A DNA stretch of 64,000 nucleotides. Origin: Symsagittifera roscoffensis (Eukaryota > Xenacoelomorpha > Acoela > Convolutidae). Below, one piece after another: positions 11,001-23,000 of the stretch. The translations under genes and the position numbers were made by a program. Position 1 is the first letter of the stretch; the number at the start of each line of letters is the position of its first letter. The stretch is taken from positions 2,092,994 to 2,156,993 of the forward strand of contig NC_087070.1 of NCBI RefSeq assembly GCF_963678635.1, written 5' to 3'. The notes under the pieces were generated by a model. That model searched no databases. It saw only the letters and a list, made by a program, of their open reading frames with translations, and was not told the DNA's origin.

Positions 11001-14000
11001 TTTTTTTTCCTCTTCATTTCTGTTTTGCCCTTACAGATAAACACGTGCAATTGTTTTGGTCTTTTTTTCTTTTCATTCTGAGTTCATGCACTAAAAGTTT
11101 GGCATTTGTTAAATTTACCAAAGCACTGTAATTGAGGCAATCGTAAAACTTGAAATTGGTTTTGATACACAAAGAAAAGTTAACACCGTTTTTCATCATT
11201 CAGCTACTAAAATCAAAGACTATTCACGCTTGCGATAAGCAAGCGTTATCAAACTGGAGTATAGATTTTTTTCGGGTTAACAACTAGTTTAACAAAATCA
11301 GTTGAATCACTTCTTTTCACTTCACTTATCTTTTCTTCACTTCTTTTCTTACCTTCTCCTAACATGTAACAGGTTGCTGCTGCCCCCTTGACCTGGAGGT
11401 AAAGCAGTTGCCTTTGTACCCTAAGGTCTGGGGTTCGAGTAATGACTGGATATTGTTTTTTTTCAGTATCAAGGAAATAGAAAAAAAATTCCGAGAAAAA
11501 TGAGTTGTTGGTTTTGCGTTTGTTTGCTCAGGTTTTGTCGGTTAAATTGCCGCATGGATTTTGCTTTTGCTGGAGACAATTTTTCTTGTAGTTGCAAGTG
11601 CAAATGTTGTTCATTCTAATTTCAAGGGGGGCCTGAAAGCTTTCAAAAAAATCATAATTTTTTTTCGGTTCAGTTGATGTCTGCTCAAACATGGTCGGCT
11701 TAGTTGCCACATCACTGATTTTTTATGCTGTAAGCAACTTTTCTGGTAGTTGCAAGTGCAAGTGCTTTTCATTGTACTTTCAAGGGGGACTTGAAACTTT
11801 TCAAAAAAATCAAAAAATCGTTTTTTTTTTTTTTTTTCAGTTCAAGTGGTTTCAGCTCAAAGATTGTTAGCTAAGTTGCCACATCACTGATTTTTCTTGT
11901 GCTGTAAACAACTTTCATGGTAGTTGCAATTGCAACTGTTGTCCATTGTTGATTAAGGTGGGGTGGGACCTCTAACATTTTTCTTAGAAAGTCATATTTT
12001 TTTTAACTCAACTTGTGTCAGCTCAAAGATTGTCGTCTTTGTTTCTTCTCGTAATTTTTGTTCCGTTGTTGCTGATTTAAAATTACGAGAAGAATTTTCT
12101 CGTAATTTTCTCGTAATTCAAGTGTCTGGCTTTTTTTGTCTGGAATGAACTTTATCGATACATATGAAAGTTAATATGACCTAGTTTTTGAAAAATCTTC
12201 ATTTTTGGCGTTTTATGTTTTTATTTAATGTTAGTGTTGTATCACAAGTTGTGCGAAGCTCCGCTTCACCTCTGTGTAAAAGTTTTCAAGTTAAATGACT
12301 TCTTACCCGAAAAACGGAAAAATGCACAAAACTAAAACTGTCTAATTGCCGAACCAAAATGAGTTGTTGAAAGTCTGTTGCGTGCAGGTAATAATTTAAG
12401 ACATGTGACAGTTTTGTGGTAAGGAAAAGGCTAACAATTTAAAATCCGTGTTTTCACGGTTTTCTTGCAACTCATTTTCCTTTTGTAGCTTTGAGTTAAG
12501 CCCGTGCATGCTTTTTGCCTACATCGATTTTTTTTTCATTTGAAATGTAACCTAATAAAAGTCGACGTTATGAAACTTTGCAAATCTCCTATGCTGATAC
12601 AATCGTTAGACTTCTAAATTGTTAGTTGGTTGTCGATAACCTCGGAATCATATTTGACTTTTTTCATTTTTCAGCTGATCTAATCTAAGACTAGAAATAG
12701 GCAAAAATCAACAATTATGTGGTTTTACAAAAAAGTGTGTGTATGCAAACGTGCTCTAGTAAAACTACTAAATGATACTGGCAATATTAATAGTATCCGA
12801 AGCAGTTCATTTTTTTTCACCCAAGGGCTGCTAATATTTTGCAGTGGAGAAGCAGGGTGTTAGGAGTCTAAAAATATTTCTGCAGTGAAAGTAATGAACA
12901 ATCTTTCAAATCCACTCAGGGCCCACTCTTTTTGCAAACCAAAAGTTTTCTAACTTAAAAATTGATGGTCGGCTTATCTTTTCTCTGCTTATTTTTTTAG
13001 TTAGTTACCACAATCAAATTTATTGCCACAAGAGTTTGTTTGCAGTTTAAGCATATTTCACAATATTGAAAATATTCATGATATAACCCTGTACACTTAT
13101 GAAAAAAATTCAATTTTGTGGATATACGTTTTGAGGACGATTTTTATGATAAATTTTTTTCTGTTATTTTTTTCTCCTTTTTGCCTTATGAAAGCAAAGA
13201 ATGGAGCTTGCCGCAAATTTTGCCATCATCAAATCGTGTGAAATCTTAACCAACTCATTTGATATGTTACGTGAAATGTTTTTCTTCTGTTTCAGTTGGT
13301 CTAGACACAGAATCAAAACAAATTTTGCAAACAAATGTTGATTATTTGATTGTCTATTGATTTTCAAAGGAATGTCTATTTGGTTATGAATGACAGACAG
13401 TTGGTTTTGACTGGCAGCTGGCTGAATTTGGTTTTTTGATTGACATGTGGTCGGTTTTAATTGACAGATGGTTGATTTTGTTTGACAGGTGTGCAGTCGG
13501 ACATGTCCACTCCAGCATTGGCAAATTTCGGGTCCCCATTGTTGAAGGAAAAATTCCTCTCCCCCAGCATTAAGGGAGAAATGGTAGCATGCATTGGAGT
13601 TAGTGAGCAGGGCGGGGGGAGTGACGTGGCCAACATTGTCACCACTGCCAAGAAAAAGAATGGATACTATTACATAACAGGTAATGTCATACGATTACAT
13701 AACAGGCAATGTCATAGATTACATAATGTCATACGGTTAAATGTGAACAGTGATGATCAATATCGAATCCGAGCTGAATATACTAATAAGCTTGAACTAA
13801 GAATTAGATCGATGAACGACATAACCGTTTCACCGCTTCATAACCTCAGTTCTTAAGCTCTGAATCATGTGGTTCTCAACACTCCTGTCGCAGCGCAAGA
13901 CCAGTTCACATTGGTCAGGTTCAGACGTATCATCAATAATGAATTCGAGTTCAAGGTTAGGTTCTCAGATCGGATGAGAAATATTTTGCGATTACATAAC

Positions 14001-17000
14001 AGGTGATGTTACATGGTTGCATAACATTTACATACGTAACGGGGGTTGAGAAATTAGACGATAAGCAAATTAGACGGAGGTACTTAAAAGGAATATAGAC
14101 GATTTTGCAAAAATGCAATTGTGAGAAAATAGACAAAAGTGAGAGAGATAACAATTGTTTGCAGACAAATTGCACGAGAAAAATATAATTGTTTGTAGAC
14201 AGCAGTTAAATTTCAGTAGCCATAATTTATTCAATTCAAAACTCTCGTTTTATTTTCGGATTTGACATTTTTTGTTCATTTAAACTAATTGTTAATTTTA
14301 TGTATTTTTTGTATTTGTGAAGCTTGACTCTGAAGAAAAAAGTTTGTTGGCACTTTACTTTTCATAGCTTTTTCGTCTAACATGCCAGATCTGTAAAAAT
14401 TAAATTCCGTCTAATTTCGTTTTTGTAGCATCCGTTTAATTTGCTTATCGTCTACTTTCCTAGGCCCCATATGTAACATGACAATAGGTAAAATATCATG
14501 CGCTGATATTTGCTGCTTAATGTTGTTTGTATACAATGGTGATTATCTGAAAAAATCAGTCGCTAATCCTTTTCGTCGCCATGCAATGCTTCAAAAAACT
14601 CAAAATTCATCTGAAAAATGAGCAAAATAAGGAAAAAATTTGAAAAAACCTGAAAAATATCCGATGAGATAAGCGAGAGAAAACTTCTTCGCGTAGCTTC
14701 TAAATTTTCTTTTTTCATTTTTTGACGAAATATTTGGTTTAAATATTATTTTGTTGTTCCGACTTTCGTAACGAAATTAACGGAATATTTGAATGAAAGA
14801 AGCAAAAACACAAAGAAATAACCTCATTAAATCAAATGTTGGTCCATTTTGTATTTTAAACACTTAGTTACTCAGCTTGAGATTGTAAATTGGACATCCA
14901 AATCTTTCGAATTTACGCTCAAATAATTAATGAAAGCAAACGAGCGCATTCAATTAAGACTGTCTTTTGTGCCAATGAACTTGCATGAAAGCATCTCAAA
15001 TCAGCTTGCGTTGGCATGCTAGAAGACATGTCTCTTGTAATTATATGACCAATTATACAACCAAAGTTCAATTGCTAGCTTTGCGAACACGAAAGAATTT
15101 GTTGGTGACCGAAAAAAAAGAACAAAATTAAAGCTTAAATTTTCCCCAAATTTAGCGCTTTAAATGGCGTGTTGTTCCGACTTTCTTGACGAAAGTAACG
15201 AGATATTTGTGCTGGGGGTGCGTTTCTTTTTCTTCAGACAAATTTCTTTTTTATAACTGGCCATTTTTGACGGAATTTTTTTTACACCATTCGAAAGGTA
15301 TTGTTGTCCTGAGCTTAAGTTTGAAAATATATTTCACCTGTGGTCATTTTTCGTAAAGTTATGGTGGTTTAAAGATTGGCATTTTGGTCAATTAGGGACA
15401 ATTAACGCGCGATATATTTTGCGCTATTAACGCGTAAGCGGAGATTTAATCCGTCTGAGAAATCATTCCAAAGTGGTTAAAGGAAGCTTAATTGCCATAA
15501 TTAATATGTAACTAGGAACGAAATTGATCACTGTGTTCTTTGTATGGCGTGTGGGGGATGATTTTCACAAAAAATCTCAAATTTGTTTAAATGTTACATC
15601 ATTTTTTTAATAACATTTATTTTTTTCATGCTATTACTGCATCATAGATCTTAAAAGGCAGTCGGAGCATGCAGGGCTTCGCCATGATACGAGCAGTCTT
15701 GTTGTCTTCGCGGGTGACACTCAGCAAATTACATTCGCTTCCCCTGTTTTCAGCAATCTGTTGGCAGATTAGATGTTCTGAAGTTATTGTCTACCAATCA
15801 TGAGCTTAATTTTAATGCGTCAAATGCGGAGTGTTGCCGCATTTTGGCTTGTAACGCCAATGGCAGCGAACATGAAGCTCCCGTTGTTCAAGGTAACTAC
15901 GATGTTCCGGTTGCTTGACATATTTAGGACTTGAAATTACTTGAATTCTGAATGCAACTTTTATGTCTAGTTTTGGAACAGAATACCGAGAAGTTTTCAA
16001 AAAAACATAGGTTTATAAAAATTCACAAAATTTGAAATTGGCATCCCTGTAGGTGGGTGCTGTCAGGGTACTTTCAGAAGTTGCAAGTCTTGCCTCCAAT
16101 CGTGACTGCTGAAATGCTTTTAGTTTACGAGATATGTTGTTTTTCTTATGATTTTCTTCAGAGTTTTCAATCAATTCAATACAAATTTCTCAAAATTTGA
16201 GTTTCGCAACCTTATTGTGAGGCTGTGTCAGGGTATTCGGTGGCGTTGCAAGTTTTTCGTCCAAACTTGACTGCTTAATTTTTTGTAGTTTTGAGATACG
16301 ATGTTTTTATATGATTTTGTTCAAAAATTTTCAGAAAATTAGATTCACAAAAATTCTTCCAGCCCTAGAATTCGGCGCTGATGGGATACTCTCAGAAGTT
16401 GCAAAATTTACCTTCAAATGTGACTGCTAAAATGCTTTTAATTTCCAAGTTGTCAAGGTTTTTTGCAGTTTTCAAAAATTTGAAATTTTCAGAAAACGTA
16501 GATTAAAAAACTTCACAAAAATTGAAATTCCCCAGCCTATAGTGGGTTGATGTCAGGGAACTTTCATGCGTTTCAAGACTTACCTCCACTAGACTTCTCA
16601 GATCCGTTTTGTTTCCGAAAGTTAACGTTATTAATCATTTTATTTGTTTTCGAAAAACTTATCTATCGCTTACCTGGCAATCTATTATCTATCTATCATA
16701 TAAATTTAAATGCGGGCTTCATTATCTTGCAATGTTTAATCTTTTTCAACGTATTTTTTCTGTCTAACGAAATAATTATCGCTTTTTGCAATGCTAAAGG
16801 TTTTTTATTTGAATTCAGTCATTATGTCACTTAAATTTGAAATTAGTTAGCCAATAAAGCTAATCAAAATTCTTATAGTTTACGAGTTACGTTGATTTTT
16901 TCGAAAACTTTGAGACAACCTAGATATATAAATTTTGAAATTCTCAACTCTGTAATTGGGTGCTGTCAGGTTATTCTCTGCAAATCTTGCCTTCAAATGC

Positions 17001-20000
17001 GATTGCTCAAATGCGTTTGGTTTCCAAGTTATGACATTTTTTCAAAATATAAAAAAACTTAACAAATTTCCCAACCCTATAGTGGGTTGCTCTCAGGTTA
17101 TCCTCAATTGTTGCAAAATTGCCTTCAAATTTGACTGCTCAGGCCATTTTGGTTTCGAGATGTGACGTCTTAATAGTTGTTCAAAATTTGAGTTAAAAAA
17201 ACTTGAATAAAACAGTCTTACAAATTTTGAAAATACCAACCCTACCTCAGAGGTTGCAGATCTTGTTTCCAAGTTTAACCGCTCTATTCATCTTAGTTTC
17301 CGGGTAAGCCAATTTTTTTGATTTGTCAAATTTTCGAAGCACCGGAGGTGAGTTACGCGCTAAATTTTTTGGAGTGTGAATTTCCAATAACTTTGATTTC
17401 ATGTTTCGAAGTTTCATTTTTTCGAACAAAAATGTGTGTTTTACTTTCAACTCTTGTATCGCAAATAGTGTGAAGCTTTGCTGCTGCAGCTTTATTTAAG
17501 ATTTTGAAGCTAATCACATCATGGTTTTTATGATCAATAATTCTTCTTTCAGTTTCAAACTCTTTTGAACACCCAGGTTCTTGTCTTTTAAAAATTGAAA
17601 AGACTGTAATTATACAATCCAATTAGTCTGGTTTCGTTTTGAGAAAGAAGTTCAAAAAAGGCTGTCTGAAGGTGACCTTTTTGAAAAAGAATTGTTATCA
17701 ATTTGAAGCGTAAAATGTTATCATCTTGAATACCATCAATGTGGCGACGATGAAAATTAATTTCAAATAGGACAGACCTCTATTTTAGATGACAAGGGAA
17801 CGAAATTCATTATGCAATGAATCATTCGTTTATGTTTTATTGTTTCATGCAGCAATACTAATGGAAATTTTGAGGGCATTTTAGTCAAATTTGGTTTAAA
17901 AAGACCCAAATTGTTTGCTTTAAGAAATAATAGTTCTTTAGTTTTTAATAATAATTAACAGGAGTTGGCACGATTTTTCTTTGTAAAATTTTTATTAGCG
18001 AATAAGTTAAATTCCTTGCTAGTACAGTGCTGATTTAAATTATCCGGACTAAACGAACAAAACTTGAATTTTCAAACGCGTTTTTCTCAAATTGGGTTAA
18101 GATTAGACAAAAAGTGAAGAAACCAAAGTTGCTTAGAATTTCACCAGAATTAATATGATGCCATTTTTCCCCCGAAATTCTCAGCCAAATTTTTACGCCA
18201 AAAATGGGTCATTTTGGCTTTTTTCAATTAATCAAGAATTACGCTGAAACTACTTTGTTAATTGATAAGAATATTATATCATTAGAAGCCTCTTACGCAG
18301 CCCAACAAAGTTTAAGAAGGGTTAATTCTCCAAAAATTTGCGCAAATTGTGTAAAGTTTGTTTTTAAGCAAAGATTCTGGGTTTTATATAGTAAAAATCA
18401 CATTTATTGATTATCAAGTGAAAATTTTTTCTCTTATACTGGTTTTTGGAGATTTATCCTTTCTTAAACTTTGTTGGGCTGCGTAAGAGGCTTCTAATGA
18501 TATAATTTTCTTATCAATTAACAAAGTAGTTTCAGCGTAATTCTTGATTAATTGAAAAAAGCCAAAATGACCCATTTTTGGGGTAAAAATTTGGTTGAGA
18601 ATTTCGGAGAAAAAATGGCATCATAATAATTCTGGTGAAATTCTAAGCAACTTTGGTTTCTTCACTTTTTGTCTAATCTTAACCCAATTTGAGAAAAACG
18701 CGTTTGAAAATTCAAGTTTTGTCCGGATAATTTAAATCAGCACTGTATTTTTAGAACTCCTCAATGGCTTATGCCAATTTGTTTAAGAGTTCTATCTAAG
18801 AAATTATCAAATTAATTGAAAGATTAACAATTGTGTCGTGGCATATAAAACTCGCAATGCTTCTTACACATGGAAAGCCTGTGTTACAATACGATAGATG
18901 GGGCTGTTTTCGAATAGGCTATACAGTTGCAAATGTTATTTTTTGCATGCTTCACGCTTATTGCCAACAGCGTTTGTAACAAATTTAGATTATGCTTCAA
19001 TGCATTTGAATATTAGAAGAACCAAGTTTTAGTGAACGAAGGGAACTTTCAATTATTTAGAATTTCAAAAAAAGTTAAGTACAGCAGCTCAATATTATCC
19101 ATAAGCGGTTTGACTTTTGATTTGTTTAAGCCTCGTTTCTCTCTTTTTCGGGGGGGGGGGGGAGGGGAGTATTTTTAAAATATTACGACTGCACTAAAAA
19201 CTGACCCTTAGTGCAGGCGTAACTCATTTCCTAGTAGCCTCTTATGCTACCAAACTGTTAACCTACTGTTCCTAAATAATTTTTGTACAGTTTTTTTGAG
19301 TGCCAATCAGGTCTACTGAGTATCAATACTGGAACGGATATCAATAATTTCTCACATTCTTTGAGTTAATCGAAAGGGTTGCTTCTATACAGTAGTTGTT
19401 TGATCAGATTTTCTATCTATTACTATTAGAAAGGGTTGTTTGATCAGATTTTCTATCTATTACTAACAAGATAAACAAGACTGCTCGTATCAGGGCGAAG
19501 CCCTGAGTGTTCCGACTGCCTCTTAAGGTTTATGGAGACGTAATAACATTTTTAAAAAATCAATGAAATAAAACAAAATGAGTTTTTTTTTAATTTGAAA
19601 TTTTTAATGAAAATCATCCCCCCCATATAAAGTACAAAACGATAGATTTAGCTCCTTGTAACAAACCATTTATGGCAAATAAGCTTCTTTTAACCAATTT
19701 GGAACGATTTCTAAGACGGATTAACTCTCCGCTTACGCGATAATAGCGCGAAATACATCGCGCGTTAATTGTCCCAAATCTTTAAACCCCCGTAACTTAA
19801 CCATAAATGATCACAGGTGAAATATCTTTTCAAATTTGAGCTCAGGACAACAATACCTTTCGAATGATATAAAAAAAAATTCCGTCAAAAATGGCCAGTT
19901 AAAAAGTCGAATTTTGTCTGAAGAAAAAAAAACCCACCCCGAGCTTAAATATTCCGTTACTTTCGTATCGAAAGTCGGAACAAAAAGTTAAAAAACGAGC

Positions 20001-23000
20001 AGTTGCATATCACTTAATTGAAGAGTCAATGATTGTTTGGTTGTCTGGAGTTCTGACTTCTCCGTTTACCGCCACAATAAACCATGAATGCAGATGGCTT
20101 CGAACCAGCACAGTACTCCCCCAGTTTTTGGATCCCTTTCATTCATTCGTCGTCGTTATTGCTATTTTGTATATTCCCTTCCGTGGTTGTGCGATTCTAG
20201 TCATTTTGGTGCAAAATTGTATTGAGTGATAAAGAATCGTTCGTTTTCAGCTCGCTGTTTAACCAAATCGTTCTTCCAAACCATGTTATTCCTTTTTGAA
20301 AATCATCCTTCCAAATTTGCAAACTCAATTTGTTATTGAAGCTTTTCTAACTGTGAAGTTTCAAAATTGTGTTGCCGACAGTGAGGAAATGATTTAATAC
20401 CTGGTATCGTTACCGCCACCATTTGTTTCCCGAAAATGATGTTTATACTTGTTGTGTGCTGTTCGATATCAAACATCATGTCCTATATCAACCGTTTTTA
20501 TCGCTTGTACCGAAAAATAATTGAAGTATGTTTTCGTGTGCCGATTTAAACGATATATTCTTCAAGTTAGTTTCATATGGTTCTACCTATGATCGTTCTT
20601 AGAGTAACTTGCACCTGCTTCAAATCTATTTAGACGATGAAAACTTTTTTTTCCAATAATCATGATTGCCAATATTTAGTTGTATTATGACTTCTTACTC
20701 CTTATTGCTGTTTCTCCCCGTATAATTGAAACTTTTTGTTTTTTACTTTGATTGTTTTTTTTCTTCATTTTTGCGCCATCTTAATTTTAATTTCGTGACA
20801 CCGTTCATCAAAATTGTTCACCCAAAAAACTTTTACTAGCTGTTTTCCGTTTGGTATTGTTTACCAAATAGCGTTCCATTTATTTTTTTCTGATCTTTAG
20901 CTAATGTTTTAGGTTATAATTATCATATATTCGATGGTTTTTTTGTTTCTCCCCCGTTAAGACTGAGAATAACGAGAGGTTCGACAAACCCCTCTTTTTG
21001 TGTTTCACCGAAACACGGTTTCCAGTAACGTACCTACTATCATGTACCTCATTTACCCTACCTGCCGGCCAAGTTTCCCACGTGTGTTTGCTTTCAATAT
21101 CTGTACAAAATCCCCTATCAAAACAATGTCAACCCGTTTTGTCCATTTGTCGCGCCATCGCAGTCTTGGCAAATGTTCCGTAAGATTTAAAGCCCAAAAT
21201 TGATCCATTATTGCGTGGACTTCTATCCAGAGTTGTTTTGTGGAAGCCGTCTTGTTTTGAATGCACGTGTTACTGATTTTTTGGGGTGATCATTCCTGTA
21301 AGAACATGACTTGTCGAATGACATTCAATGTCCTAAAGGTCAGTACTAATTGATGCCAGTAGTCTAGTTTTCAAAAATTTTCTCTTTGACTTAAATCTGT
21401 TGTTGAGATGTCCTGATGTAGTATTTTTTCATCCAGCAATGGCAAAGAAGAGCGGTTTGCTAATGGAAGCTAACCTTTGCCCTGCTCTTCGAGAAATCAG
21501 TGCCCCAGGGTGTATGATTGTTTCTCTAATTTTCCTGTCCTTCACCTATTCCTTTCAAAGTCTTAGTTGTGCCGAGGAAGTTGAAAGTATTGTCAATATG
21601 GATTCTAGAAGGTAGTCTTCAATGAAGCAAAAAACTTTTTGACACAACATTACACAGGATTCGTCCATGAAGTTTTAGGTGGTTTAATAAGATTTGCTCT
21701 AACAACTAGGCAAGTGACTAGGCGTCAATACATCCGTCAAATTTCGTTGTTGTTTGTGTAGACGCTAAAAGATCCAAATAAAATCCCTTCCTGTTTACTG
21801 AAAAGCGACTAGTTTGTACGCTGGTATGTAAGCCATGATTGGTTGACTACTCTATTTAATTTAACGCTGACACTCGAAGCTTTTAATCGAATTTCTTTTA
21901 ATTGCTGAACAAGCGCAAGTTTCTGTTTCTTGCATCTATAGTGGTCTGAGTAGCTTAGCTGAGAATAACAGAACCGATTTATCTGACTGTTCGAACGACT
22001 GATTACCGCATCCAGCAAAGGCGAGAAGGATGTAACCCGGCTTTTCAGCGAAACTGGAGCGTTTTCCGGATAATACAAAAGTCCCGGCTGAAGCTTGTTT
22101 CTGCTTTACAAACCTGATTTTCAAATGGTAAGTGTCATCGTTGACCTCATCTCTATATAATTTGCAGGAAGATTTTAACTGTAATAAGGATAATTAAATC
22201 ACTTCAAAAGGGATCGTAGAAGCTAAAAATAACTAACAGAACGTTCCTGTGTGTCCATATCTTTTTGTTCGTCCCTAGATTCTCCTTTTTGACTAAATCG
22301 CGTTTATTGAAATTGCCTTCAAACTTCTCTGTCAAAGGTTTCACTAGTGTGGTTTCCGCAATCCTGGCACAACAGTTACGGCTGTTGATGCACAACTTTT
22401 TCAATTTGAAGCAACTTTTTCCAGCTGCATTGCCAAAGTTATTGCTTCGTCAACCATTTCCTTTGACAGGATTAAAGCGTCCATATGAAAATTTTCTTTG
22501 ACTGTTCTTGTTGTTGGCAATATCTCTGGCAGTCTGTTGCAAGGCAAAGTTCGCGCAAGCAAGTGAATCTCGTGCTCCGAATATATGTGGTTGGCCCTTG
22601 TAATTATCAGTAGCTTTTGTTTTAGAGAAAGCGTAAATATTTCCGTCCGATTGTCAATCGCTGACTTGCATGAATATTCCCTCTAGTTCGTTTTACTAGG
22701 CACTGCAAAAACACGAAACAGAAAGATGATGTATAGCATGATACGCAGCTTATCTGGTCCATCTAGTAGCTGGTCCTTTTAGCAAACGCGTCCAAATGGC
22801 ACATTTGGTTCGATCATGCGTTTAGCTTTTCCGGTTTGTTTGGATTGACATGTCTATTTTGTGCTTTTTACTATATTTTCGTTCTTAAATTTTTGGCAAT
22901 ATTTGTAGAAAGCCTCAATCTAACATTTTTGTTTGCCTTTGTCGTGTTTGTTGTACTTTTTCGGATGTTAAGAAGATGTACAATAAAACATTTGTACTTC

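Noticed and set aside
16547-16834. 95-codon hydrophobic open frame
   Set aside because: Lies in the degenerate tandem array; hydrophobicity comes from T-rich sequence.
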